From Paenibacillus odorifer (GTDB lineage: Bacteria; Bacillota; Bacilli; Paenibacillales; Paenibacillaceae), in the NCBI RefSeq assembly GCF_000758725.1, contig NZ_CP009428.1, positions 4,278,001 to 4,342,000 on the forward strand: a DNA stretch of 64,000 nucleotides, read 5' to 3'. Of this stretch, positions 16,499 through 24,578 are shown one piece after another. Position 1 is the stretch's first letter. The number at the start of each line of letters is the position of its first letter. A program made the position numbers and the translations under genes. The notes below the pieces were generated by a model that searched no databases, had not been told where the DNA came from, and saw nothing but the letters and a program-made list of their open reading frames with translations.

Positions 16499-16513
16499 GT
16501 AGGGATGCCCTAC
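16499..16513. terminator. Short hairpin between ger operon and CAP gene
   Basis: GTAGGG-ATG-CCCTAC followed by ACTTTT on the plus side and TTTT on the minus side. Weak, possibly bidirectional terminator for the two convergent units. Confidence 0.4.
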
Positions 16514-16566
16514 AGCCACTTTTAGCTTATTAGGACACCCCTGTTAAGTTTATTACTTTAATCGCA

Positions 16567-17382
16567 CTAACCAATAAATTCTTGAACCCACTCGCTGTTA
16601 TAGTAACCTATTCCAATTTCTGTGAAGCTGCTATTCAGGATGTTGGCACGATGGCCAGGACTGTTCATCCATTGGTTCATTACTTCTTCTGCACTCGACT
16701 GACCTTTGGCGATGTTTTCCCCTGCTGAATTGTATGAGATCCCGAAGGCTTTCATCATATCAAACGGAGATCCATACGTAGGAGACTGATGGTCAAAATA
16801 ATTGTTGTCATACATATCCTGCGCTTTAGCCAAAGCCATTTTCGAAAGTTCGCTATTTAAACTAAGGGGCTTCAAGCCTGCATTCGTTCTTTCTTTATTC
16901 ACCAGATCCAATACTTGCTGTACTAATTGGGATGTATTGGCGGATGGTTGTGGATTTGCAGACTTCTGCGGGACAGCAGAATGTTGCGGATTTGCAGAAT
17001 ATTGTGGTTTGGCCGACTGCTGCGGATACGTTGTTTGGTCTGTTGTGCCTCCTGTAGGTGGATTGGTGCGGATGAACCCATCCAGCCATTTCGTTACATC
17101 GCCAGGAACTTGTTTAGTCTTAATTGTTGAATTCCCTGCATTCTCCGTGGAAATGGAAGATGCTTGCGTTAAAGTTGACGTTGAAGTAGTTTTACGAGCA
17201 TGATTGTCAACCTTCGTTTGTTGAGTAGTCATTTGGTTGTTGGCCGAGTTATTACCCGAACAAGCAGTAACGAGTAATAGCGCTACTATAACGATAAATG
17301 GTTTAATAAGAACCCCTCCTGATTTGGCAAAGTAGTGACTTAATCGAATAAAGTTTTTGTAAAGTACCACTGATTTATTCAT
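16567..17382 (-). CDS. CAP-domain (SCP/PR1, YkwD-like) lipoprotein
   Basis: A lipoprotein with signal helix 'IVIVALLLVTAC' and lipobox V-T-A-C, a Ser/Thr/Asn-rich spacer with degenerate 'SANPQ' repeats, and a C-terminal CAP domain of about 120 aa. That domain contains 'LVNKERTNAGLKPL', 'YFDHQSPTYGSPFDMM', 'AGENIAKGQ' and 'SPGHRANIL', covering the family's His/Glu pocket. Function of bacterial CAP proteins is mostly unknown; spore-coat and envelope roles have been suggested. Start is unclear: the coordinate is an ATG with little ribosome-site support, while a perfect AGGAGGGG stands 7 bases before an ATT codon at 17307 that would give a normal-length signal peptide. A terminator lies upstream of both. 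Confidence 0.8.
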   Translation of the reverse strand: MNKSVVLYKNFIRLSHYFAKSGGVLIKPFIVIVALLLVTACSGNNSANNQMTTQQTKVDNHARKTTSTSTLTQASSISTENAGNSTIKTKQVPGDVTKWLDGFIRTNPPTGGTTDQTTYPQQSAKPQYSANPQHSAVPQKSANPQPSANTSQLVQQVLDLVNKERTNAGLKPLSLNSELSKMALAKAQDMYDNNYFDHQSPTYGSPFDMMKAFGISYNSAGENIAKGQSSAEEVMNQWMNSPGHRANILNSSFTEIGIGYYNSEWVQEFIG

Positions 17383-17400
17383 CCCTAATTCAAAAATATA

Positions 17401-17442
17401 AAAAGCAAAAAAGTCCACCCGCAACATGGTTGCTGTGGACTT
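17401..17442 (-). terminator. Orphan terminator hairpin upstream of the CAP gene
   Basis: Stem AAGTCCAC/GTGGACTT plus inner GCAAC/GTTGC with an ATG loop, followed on the minus strand by TTTTTTGCTTTTT. There is no minus-strand gene upstream of it for which it could be the ordinary end. It may therefore be an attenuator in the CAP gene leader. Confidence 0.6.
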
Positions 17443-17668
17443 AATTTTAGTGGATATATTAGATTCGTTGATTTTGTTACACTTTTAGGAATTTATAGAA
17501 TTTTTTACTAATTAGTGTTATGCTTTATTAAGATAATAAACTATAACATCACAAATTTTTTTGGACAAACAAGCTTATAGAAATGAGCAGGCGTTGTTAG
17601 GTAAACAGATACTTTTAGATTACTTAATGTAATGTGATTGCAAAATTATTACAAGGGGTGATCATGCT

Positions 17669-18658
17669 ATGTTAGAAGGTATCTCGATAAAACAAGTCTC
17701 CATTTATTGTCCTGAAAGAGTGATTAACAACCAATATTTTATTGACCATTTTCAAAAGCAAGGCATAGATATTAAGCGGATTCTTAAAAAGACAGGCAGA
17801 AAAAACCGCCATGTTATTGAAGGAACGAAGGAGAACTCGTTGACGATGGCGATTAATGCCGCTCAACAAGCAATTGATACTGCTTCATTGAAATCCACAG
17901 ATATAGACCTGATTCTTTTTTCCAGCTCAACTCCGGAATATCTATCACCAACGAATTCATTGCTTATTCACAAAGCTATCAAAGGTAAAGATGATATTCT
18001 TTGCTATGACTTGAATGGGAATTGTATAGGAATGTTTATTGCGGTTGAACAGGCTGCTCGTACTTTATACGATGATCCTGATAGAGATAGAGCGTTGGTT
18101 ATCGGTTCGGATTTTTTAAATTTATGGGCTGATCCTTCACATCCAATAACATATTCAATTTTTGGCGATGCCGCCGTAGCCCTCATTTTAGAAAAAGACC
18201 ATTCAGAGAGTGGATTAATTGACGTAAGGTATCTTTCGGACAGCCGTTTTACAGAAGAAATTGTGTACCCCGCTCAAGGATTGGCTAAGTCTTTGCGTGA
18301 TGGGGCTGAACACCGCTACTTACACTGGGGGAGATTCAGCGGAATAGACAGTGTACGATTTGCGGAAACATCTATTGTTGAATTATTGAACAAACATCAC
18401 CTAACATTCGAGGATATACAAGTTTTTTGCTTTTCACAATTTACATTGGCTAATATTAAATTACTTCAGGCTAAGCTGAACCTGGATCAGCATAAAATTA
18501 TTTATGTAGCCGACGAATATGGCTATACTGGCACAAGCAGTCCCTTTCTGGCCTTATATTGTGCAATTGAACATGGTTTGATCAAACGTGGCGATAACTT
18601 GTTATTTTGGACATTGGGATCAGGTTATCAAGCCGGTTCAATGTTATGGCGTTATTGA
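17669..18658 (+). CDS. 3-oxoacyl-ACP synthase III family protein with altered active site
   Basis: 329 aa, a full-length FabH-like thiolase fold. The nucleophile is present as Cys119 in 'DLNGNCIGM'. The usual PHQAN histidine motif reads 'SQFTLAN', placing Thr near position 259, and the usual GNTSAAS asparagine motif reads 'GYTGTSSP' (Tyr about 286). Loss of His and Asn with Cys retained suggests acyl transfer or a different condensation, not classical decarboxylative priming. The ATG has AAGGGG upstream. No acyl carrier protein, reductase or NRPS/PKS gene is adjacent, so it stands alone. Confidence 0.8.
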   Translation: MLEGISIKQVSIYCPERVINNQYFIDHFQKQGIDIKRILKKTGRKNRHVIEGTKENSLTMAINAAQQAIDTASLKSTDIDLILFSSSTPEYLSPTNSLLIHKAIKGKDDILCYDLNGNCIGMFIAVEQAARTLYDDPDRDRALVIGSDFLNLWADPSHPITYSIFGDAAVALILEKDHSESGLIDVRYLSDSRFTEEIVYPAQGLAKSLRDGAEHRYLHWGRFSGIDSVRFAETSIVELLNKHHLTFEDIQVFCFSQFTLANIKLLQAKLNLDQHKIIYVADEYGYTGTSSPFLALYCAIEHGLIKRGDNLLFWTLGSGYQAGSMLWRY

Positions 18659-18675
18659 CATGAGGCTTCATTTAT

Positions 18676-19257
18676 TCATCCTATCACTATCGAAACTCCA
18701 CAATACACTAACAACAATCCCATCAGTATATTAAATTGACTTCTATATTTAGATATCATTTTTTTGAAAAGAGAACCACATAAACACCAACTAAAAGTGC
18801 CCATAAAACCTATGAGAGCTAAGACTATAGAGTAACTCAATAAACTAAAATAGGAAGAATGAGAGGTACGAATAAATGTAGATGTAACTGTGATTCCATA
18901 TAATATCCCTTTTGGATTAATAAATTGTAAAAGCATACCCGCAATAAAGCTGTTGTGTTTATCGCCACTTCCATCATTTTCTTGATGTTTACTTGTAATA
19001 ATTTTAAATGCTAAATAAAACATGTAGACTCCGCCTATCACAGCCATAATAGATTCAATCTTTGGGATAAGATTAATCAGAAGTATATTAAAATAGCAAC
19101 ATAACAATATGATCACGAAAAAACCTGTGCCCACTCCTAAACAGAATTTCATTGTTTTTCGTAAACCAAACTGGTTTGCAAAAGTCATTGCCATAATGTT
19201 ATTGGGTCCCGGAGTAAAGCTAGCAACAAATGCATATAAAAACAAAGAAACAATCAC
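18676..19257 (-). CDS. LysE/RhtB family amino acid exporter
   Basis: 193 aa, six membrane segments, N-terminal LysE signature 'FTPGPNNIMAMTFANQFG' and 'FINPKGILYG'. Such proteins export amino acids or derivatives. Start is GTG at 19257 with GGGGAG upstream, although spacing is long. Divergent from an XRE-cupin regulator that likely controls it through the repeated GTTATAA sites between them; substrate unknown. Confidence 0.88.
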   Translation of the reverse strand: MIVSLFLYAFVASFTPGPNNIMAMTFANQFGLRKTMKFCLGVGTGFFVIILLCCYFNILLINLIPKIESIMAVIGGVYMFYLAFKIITSKHQENDGSGDKHNSFIAGMLLQFINPKGILYGITVTSTFIRTSHSSYFSLLSYSIVLALIGFMGTFSWCLCGSLFKKMISKYRSQFNILMGLLLVYCGVSIVIG

Positions 19258-19287
19258 TAACTCATTTCTCCCCTTCCCTTTTTGTAT

Positions 19288-19356
19288 GTTATAATGTATT
19301 TATCGAACGTTATAACGTCCTCATGTGCGTTTTATTGTATATCTTGGTCGTTATAA
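19288..19356. promoter_or_regulatory. Operator cluster between LysE exporter and XRE regulator
   Basis: Three GTTATAA copies (19288, 19309, 19350); the middle one forms the perfect 12-base palindrome ACGTTATAACGT (19307-19318). Location between divergent exporter and regulator genes suggests binding by the XRE protein. The first copy also resembles a -10 box. Confidence 0.5.
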
Positions 19357-19381
19357 AGTAAATAGGGAGTGGAGAATTACC

Positions 19382-19936
19382 GTGGAAGAGATAAATCAAA
19401 TCATTGCGGAGAATATAAAAAAGATTAGAAGAAGTAAAGATTTAAGCCTGGAAAAGGTGGCAGAATTAACAGGAGTAAGCAAAACAATGATTGGTCAAAT
19501 CGAAAGAGGCGAATCAACACCTACCATTACAACCATTTGGAAGATCGCTAATGGATTAAAAACTTCATTTTCTACGCTAATAGATTACCCAAAGCCTGAC
19601 ACAAGAGTGATATTAAGAAATGAAATTCAACCACTGCTTGAAGACAACGGAAAATATCGAGTGTATCCATCTTTCCCATTTGATGAAAGCAAACGATTTG
19701 AGGGTTATACAGTCGAGATAGACGAAGGTGGATACCTTGATGCCAATCCACATATGGAAGGAACTGAAGAATTAATCACTGTATTTGATGGTGAATTGTC
19801 TTTGCGTGTCAATGATAATGAATATCTATTAAAATCTGGTGATTCTATCACGTTTAACGCAGACAAACCCCATGTATATTATAATCCAGGAGAATCATTG
19901 ACCCGTTTAAGCATGATCTTATACTATTCTAGTTAG
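19382..19936 (+). CDS. XRE-family regulator with cupin sensor domain
   Basis: 184 aa from GTG at 19382 (GGAG 9 bases upstream); an upstream ATG in frame is not needed. Residues 8-65 form an HTH_3 fold ('LSLEKVAELTGVSKTMIGQIERGESTPTITTIWKIA'-like). Residues 105-180 form a cupin_2 barrel with 'HMEGTEELITVFDGELSL' and 'GDSITFNADKPHVYYNPG'. This PuuR/SutR-like layout binds a small ligand through the cupin. Divergent from a LysE exporter, hence likely its local regulator. Confidence 0.9.
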   Translation: MEEINQIIAENIKKIRRSKDLSLEKVAELTGVSKTMIGQIERGESTPTITTIWKIANGLKTSFSTLIDYPKPDTRVILRNEIQPLLEDNGKYRVYPSFPFDESKRFEGYTVEIDEGGYLDANPHMEGTEELITVFDGELSLRVNDNEYLLKSGDSITFNADKPHVYYNPGESLTRLSMILYYSS

Positions 19937-19937
19937 C

Positions 19938-19964
19938 AAAAAAACCAAGGTTCTTAAACCTTGG
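19938..19964 (-). terminator. Hairpin terminator between XRE gene and broken stalk gene
   Basis: Perfect CCAAGGTT-CTTA-AACCTTGG stem with seven T on the minus strand. It is oriented as the terminator of the broken gene to its right, and can also act at the end of the XRE gene. Confidence 0.7.
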
Positions 19965-20013
19965 GATCAAATCTTACTATGATAACCTGCGGAGACGCCA
20001 CTCAGCCTCCCCA

Positions 20014-20732
20014 TTATGAACCGTCCAGCATAAACTTATAAACCTTACCGTCTTGTACATATTCATTATTAAAAAGCAGGGCATCCCCTTCTCTTTTCAG
20101 GAACTTCAGGTTATCTCCAAAAAAAGGAAGGTCGTTTGTTTCGGCATATTTTTGCTGCTCTACGTCAAGAAGTGCCTTGTACAACAATGTTTTGGCACTT
20201 GTTTTGCGATCTATCATCATGAGGAAACCTTGTTGATTGGACCTAATCAGTAGAAAATCCTCGTCCATTCCTGGCGAATGACCATTCCATCCTTAATAAT
20301 CATCGTATACCATTTATTTTTGATATGTGGTTCTCCGTAAACATCTGTTACGGTTAGATAGATTAGACCTTTCGGCGTCTTCTGAAAATCGAATTGAACA
20401 GCATCGAATAACTGCGAACCAAGGTTCGTTAGCAAGCGAGTTTGTCCTGCGGAATCTGTTAGATATAAACCCCCTGTTTACTTCCAATACGAACGGCTAT
20501 TTTTTCCCCATCCAGTAAACTCCGCTCTTTGATGCGATTTATCCCATACAACCTTCAACCCTGCCGCTTCCCAGTGACTAGCTGATACATAAGTAATCCC
20601 ATCCTTTACTAGTGCAGCGCTCGTACCTTTCCCGCCTCCATCCATAATGAAAGTAAAATAAGCGATCAAAGTCTCTCCTTCTATTAATCCTCTCAATCTG
20701 CCTCTTTTTCTCTCATTTCGTGGTTCCCCCAA
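20014..20732 (-). pseudogene. Broken stalk-domain (copper amine oxidase N-like) protein gene
   Basis: Three consecutive frames on the minus strand read as one protein if at least three frameshifts are allowed. The first part has 'VKDGITYVSASHWEAAGLKVVWD' and 'RAEFTGW', typical of stalk/copper-amine-oxidase-like repeats. After the A6 run near 20500, the next frame gives 'IAVRIGSKQG'. After the G5 run near 20473, a third frame gives 'LYLTDSAGQTRLLTNLG' to about 20247. A further shift near 20260 joins the C-terminal 84 residues. Homopolymer positions make simple indels (or sequencing error) the likely cause. The N-terminal signal peptide is also missing or degraded. Confidence 0.7.
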
Positions 20733-20814
20733 GAATCTGTGAAAGTTTTCTCATATATTGATAGGGAGGTTGGCGCCAAACCTTAAACAAAATAATTGAA
20801 AGAAGGCAATTACA

Positions 20815-21441
20815 ATGGCTTTAGGTTGTGATACAGCTACAAATGTAACAGCAGCAAGATTAACTACACTTAAAAATAATAAATTCACATTCGTTTGCCG
20901 ATATTTGAATCGCGTCGAAGGATATCAGGATGGTCTCACCTCAGCTGAGATTACACGGATTTCAGATGGGGGATTATATATCATATCCCTTTATCAAATC
21001 AGCAAATCGCTCGATCATTTTACGAAAGCCAATGGTGTTAAAGATGCTGAAACGGCTGTAGGCTTAGCAAGTGATTTGGGACAAACCAGCAGCACTCCGA
21101 TTTATTTTGCCATAGACCGCGATATGACCTCTACCGAAATCACAAACAATATAGTACCTTATTTTCAAGGCATAAAATCAGTGCTAGACAGCAGTACTAA
21201 AAATTCCAAAGGCTATAAAATGGGTATCTACGGATCACGAGCAGTCTGCTCTCATATTCGAGGCACTAATTCCGCCACAACACGTTACACCTTCATCGTA
21301 GATAATGACTGGCAGGGAACCTTCGATGATTGGAACCTGCGACAATATAATTTCAACACTGAGGTAGGAACGAGCACTGGCAAAATCAACGTAGACTATG
21401 TAGAGTCCTCCTCACATAGCGGTGGAGGCTGGAAAAAGTAA
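20815..21441 (+). CDS. DUF1906 (glycoside hydrolase-like) domain protein
   Basis: 208 aa, single domain. It starts 'LGCDTATNVTAARL', which fits the TIM-barrel Rv2525c-like family. It contains 'FVCRYLNR', 'LYIISLYQIS', 'PIYFAIDRDM' (putative acidic residue in the barrel) and 'YKMGIYGSRAVC', then 'WNLRQYNF', typical of lysozyme-like GH25 relatives. No signal peptide is visible, so export, if any, is non-classical. The ATG has GAAGG about 11 bases upstream. A terminator follows at 21537. Confidence 0.8.
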   Translation: MALGCDTATNVTAARLTTLKNNKFTFVCRYLNRVEGYQDGLTSAEITRISDGGLYIISLYQISKSLDHFTKANGVKDAETAVGLASDLGQTSSTPIYFAIDRDMTSTEITNNIVPYFQGIKSVLDSSTKNSKGYKMGIYGSRAVCSHIRGTNSATTRYTFIVDNDWQGTFDDWNLRQYNFNTEVGTSTGKINVDYVESSSHSGGGWKK

Positions 21442-21536
21442 TTTATTCCTCTTTTATCGGTGACGAGGCGTTATACTAAAGCAGATGATGATAGATTCAA
21501 ATAAAGTCTCGTTATTAAAAAAATAGTAAAAAGACA

Positions 21537-21585
21537 ACCAGGCATTGACTATCCGATTATTGGAGAAGCTCTGCCTGGTGTTTTT
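21537..21585 (+). terminator. Terminator after the DUF1906 gene
   Basis: ACCAGGCA pairs with TGCCTGGT across a long loop, followed by GTTTTTGG. Confidence 0.6.
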
Positions 21586-21599
21586 GGTTTGTAGCGGAA

Positions 21600-22030
21600 G
21601 TTTAAGCAGATAATGATAAATCGTAGCTATCCGACTTTAAGGTCTTCTTTGAGCAACCCTCGGGGATTAATCCATAGAATTTTCAAATGCCCAGCCGAAT
21701 TACGATAGAGCATCCGTTTCGCACTGACAGCAGCTTGCGTTCCTCACTAACAGCAGCTGGCTTTCCACTATGTTCTCCCCCTATATTTTTATCGCTCTAA
21801 CTTTATGCAACCTATGAGATAACTGCACTTTATACACTTATTTCGTCTGTAAAAGGCTAACTTCTCACTTTAACTGTATTCTATACAATTAAAATCACAG
21901 TTATCAGCTTTAGCGGCAAAAAACTAAAAAATAGGTGTACAAAATACAACTATCTTCAGGAGCGAGTTTTTCGAGCGAAAATAGCTGTACGAAATACAAT
22001 TATAAGCCACTACATATTAAAATCGTCAGC
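21600..22030. repeat. Intergenic island of degenerate short repeats
   Basis: No gene is visible. The stretch is made of related short units: 'AATAGGTGTACAAAATACAA' near 21935 and 'AATAGCTGTACGAAATACAA' near 21980 are near-copies, with weaker relatives such as 'ATAACTGCACTTTATACA' and 'TAACTGTATTCTATACAA' before them. CAGCAG-containing units near 21720-21750 form a second type. Similar material occurs at 47430-47640. Confidence 0.5.
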
Positions 22031-22038
22031 CCACCATA

Positions 22039-22072
22039 TAAAAAAGGGGCGGGATCTTTGTAGACCCCCCCC
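22039..22072 (-). terminator. Terminator of the M56 peptidase gene
   Basis: Minus-strand G-rich/C-rich hairpin (runs of G and C at 22046-22053 and 22065-22072) followed by a T-run, just after the stop codon at 22087. Confidence 0.7.
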
Positions 22073-22086
22073 TGCTCCACTTGCTC

Positions 22087-23913
22087 CTATTTAGAATCGC
22101 CCAATTGATCATATGCTGGATCATACGTCCACTTCAGGCCATTGTCCTTACTCGACAGATAGATGGTACCTACAGTGTTGCCCTCTTTGCTGAGCAGAAT
22201 AGGATACAATCCCTCTTTTCCATTAAAAATAGGTGAAAGCGGCGTTTTTTGATATTCATCAAAGGTTTCCGGCAGGGATACCACGAGCTTTTCCCATGAC
22301 TTACCCTTATCTTTAGTCCAATAAATAACAGGCCCATTATCTTCATAATATCTGAACCCCAAGAATCCGATATCCTTGTTAGAAAACCCTGCCCCGGCTA
22401 AACTTTCCGCGTATAAATCGTTAGGATTTCCAAGCTCCGTCCATGTCTTCCCGCCGTCAGAGGTCTGATATACATAATTTAGCGAACGTCCCACACCTAC
22501 AGAACCTCCGGAGACGATCCAACCATTTTGCTTGTCAGTAAACCCGATGAACTTGGCATCATAACCCTTAGCACCTTCAATGTTGTAGTTATTCCACGAT
22601 TTCCCCATGTCATCGCTGATTAATACATGTAGAGGGGATTCTTTACCATCCGCAAATCCATATACAATTGCGGTTTTGTCCTCGGAGATATAAAATCCGG
22701 TATCCGCTCTCCCCATCCCCATTTCAGTTCCAGTCGTATCAAGTTTTAAAGGCGTTTGCGCTTGGATCTCCCCTTTCCGATAGGAGACAGAGACATTACC
22801 ATCCTCGTCCATGGAATACGTATTCCCAGCGTCACGCACAACAACTTGTTCACCACTAGAGCTGTAGGAATAAATAGTACCTGGTTTGAGCGCCGTATCT
22901 GTAGATTGTCCGGTTAGGTTCGTACAGGCTGCTAGCACTGCAGTTATACCAACCACCATTAAGACCGCAAGAAATGCACCTACTCCATTTCGTTTTTCTT
23001 TCATATTTAAAATACTGCCGAATCGCTGCTTCATCGAGTGTTTTCCTCCTGCAAAATTCGTTGATAAAGCTACATGCCGAGTAGCATTACTTTGCATAAC
23101 CGATAAAATAGCTTCGCAGTATTTCTTTCGATATGCTGCATTTTGCTTACGTACAACGGTGTCATCACAATAAATTTCAATTTCGCGGACAGCTTCGCGT
23201 GCCATGAACCAGACCAATGGATTAAACCAATGCACTGCCTGCACAATCAGTAGCAACAGCTTATATATGATGTCATGCCTTTTGTAATGGACCAGCTCAT
23301 GTTTTAAGATAAACTCCAGCTCTTCCTCACTATATTGATCATGCGGCAAGAATAGTGTTGGCTTGTAAAAACCCATTAGCATCGGATTCGGAACTTTACT
23401 GCTTATCAGAACCGGAATGGCGGGTGTTACATGCATTTCTTTAGCGACTTGTTTGAGCTTGGAGAACATATCCTCTCTCTGAAGAGGGCTGCTCCAACGT
23501 AATACCTGTTTTCTGAAAAAGAAATAACTAAGCAAATGATACCCTAAAAAAAGCACAGCTCCAGTAACCCAGATGTACGCTAAGATATTAGTTATAGAAG
23601 GGATATGGCTTACATCCCCTGTCTGGACCGGCTGAGAGATTACTGACGTATCCGCCTGCAAATTCTGGGACACTGAGCTTTGAAAGACAGTTGCTATGGC
23701 CTGACCTTCGGGTAGCTGAATCGCCACAGGAGGATTGGTAAAGGAAAAGTTGAATGGCAACAATAATCGCAGGGTTAGGATCAACCATATCCAATAGCTC
23801 AACTTAGCCGAATAATGTTTTCTTAACAAGGGAGTTAATGTGATTAAGCCGATAATAACTAAACTTATGGTCACAGAGATAACCAGAAAATCTGTAAAAA
23901 GACCTGTTATCAT
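22087..23913 (-). CDS. BlaR1-like M56 membrane peptidase with C-terminal Asp-box propeller
   Basis: 608 aa. Residues 1-130 hold three membrane helices. The zinc site is H205-E-L-V-H209 with the downstream acidic motif 'REIEIYCDD' (about 243-251), as in BlaR1/MecR1 M56 peptidases. A fourth membrane helix ends at 'VLAAC' (about 330). Instead of a penicillin-binding sensor, the extracellular C-terminus (about 335-608) has four Asp-box (BNR) motifs: SDDMGKSW, TSDGGKTW, TKDKGKSW and SSKDNGLKW, predicting a small beta-propeller. Its ATG overlaps the stop of the blaI-like gene by one base (TGATG). Inferred role: sense an extracellular ligand and cleave the BlaI-like repressor, directly or through another protease. 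Confidence 0.88.
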   Translation of the reverse strand: MITGLFTDFLVISVTISLVIIGLITLTPLLRKHYSAKLSYWIWLILTLRLLLPFNFSFTNPPVAIQLPEGQAIATVFQSSVSQNLQADTSVISQPVQTGDVSHIPSITNILAYIWVTGAVLFLGYHLLSYFFFRKQVLRWSSPLQREDMFSKLKQVAKEMHVTPAIPVLISSKVPNPMLMGFYKPTLFLPHDQYSEEELEFILKHELVHYKRHDIIYKLLLLIVQAVHWFNPLVWFMAREAVREIEIYCDDTVVRKQNAAYRKKYCEAILSVMQSNATRHVALSTNFAGGKHSMKQRFGSILNMKEKRNGVGAFLAVLMVVGITAVLAACTNLTGQSTDTALKPGTIYSYSSSGEQVVVRDAGNTYSMDEDGNVSVSYRKGEIQAQTPLKLDTTGTEMGMGRADTGFYISEDKTAIVYGFADGKESPLHVLISDDMGKSWNNYNIEGAKGYDAKFIGFTDKQNGWIVSGGSVGVGRSLNYVYQTSDGGKTWTELGNPNDLYAESLAGAGFSNKDIGFLGFRYYEDNGPVIYWTKDKGKSWEKLVVSLPETFDEYQKTPLSPIFNGKEGLYPILLSKEGNTVGTIYLSSKDNGLKWTYDPAYDQLGDSK

Positions 23914-24302
23914 CAGGATTCCTCCTTATCTACTCTATCGAGCAGTTCCCGCAACTCAGCAAGATCGCTTTTATCAATCGCCTTTCCGTTGTATAAGGAC
24001 ATTACCATATCCTGCACAGAGTTGCCAAAAAGCTTTTCAAGCGTCGACTTCCCTTCGCTCTCTTTATAATCTGTCTCAGAAATTGCAGCGAGATAACGGT
24101 TGCTCCGCCCTTCTTTTTCGCAAGATAGAAAGCCCTTTTCAACCAGCCGTGACAGCACTGTCATCAAAGTTGCAAGCGCCCACTTACGTTTATCCCCCAG
24201 TTGATTCAAAATGTAAGAGGAGCTAACCCAACTCTCGGCTCGCCAAATCACCAGCATAATTTCCAGTTCAGCATCTGGCAAGCGTTTGATTTTGATATTC
24301 AT
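23913..24302 (-). CDS. BlaI/MecI/CopY-family repressor
   Basis: 129 aa. Winged helix-turn-helix at residues 5-80 ('LPDAELEIMLVIWRAESWVSS', 'WALATLMTVLSRLVEKGFLSCEKEGRSNRY') and a C-terminal dimerisation part. It is translationally coupled to the M56 peptidase gene downstream. Operator-like dyads with TACA/TGTA lie 15-55 bases upstream, consistent with autorepression. No resistance gene is divergently placed, so the pair may control itself or genes elsewhere. Confidence 0.9.
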   Translation of the reverse strand: MNIKIKRLPDAELEIMLVIWRAESWVSSSYILNQLGDKRKWALATLMTVLSRLVEKGFLSCEKEGRSNRYLAAISETDYKESEGKSTLEKLFGNSVQDMVMSLYNGKAIDKSDLAELRELLDRVDKEES

Positions 24303-24317
24303 CCCTATTTCTCCTTG

Positions 24318-24357
24318 TTATACATTTGTGTAATACATTCATTATACAAACGTATAA
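24318..24357 (-). promoter_or_regulatory. BlaI-type operators upstream of the repressor gene
   Basis: Two dyads: TACA-TTTG-TGTA (24321-24332) and the perfect TTATAC-AAAC-GTATAA (24342-24357). BlaI/MecI proteins bind TACA/TGTA dyads, so these are the likely autoregulatory sites. The remaining intergenic sequence to 24578 shows no further feature. Confidence 0.6.
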
Positions 24358-24578
24358 TTAAAAAGCAAGCACATTATTTCTAAAATATGTATACATTCTT
24401 AGACGTTTATTATTTTAATAAAGGTTTCACCAGTCCAGTAGCAAATAATAAATAGAACCCTAGGAACTTTTATAAGATTCCAACAATGAGATAACCAACG
24501 CACACTCAGCTGAAATTTATAACTATTTTGGAAACTAAGTGATTGGTCTGCATTATTCTTAAGTAAGGAGGGCAGGTT

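Noticed and set aside
16802..17203. Plus-strand Cys-rich 133-codon frame
   Set aside because: Antisense shadow of the repeat-rich spacer of the CAP lipoprotein; composition follows from the SANPQ repeats.
17443..17660. Known riboswitch class upstream of the CAP gene
   Set aside because: The stretch is AT-rich and I found none of the conserved cores (c-di-GMP, c-di-AMP, SAM, T-box) I could recall.
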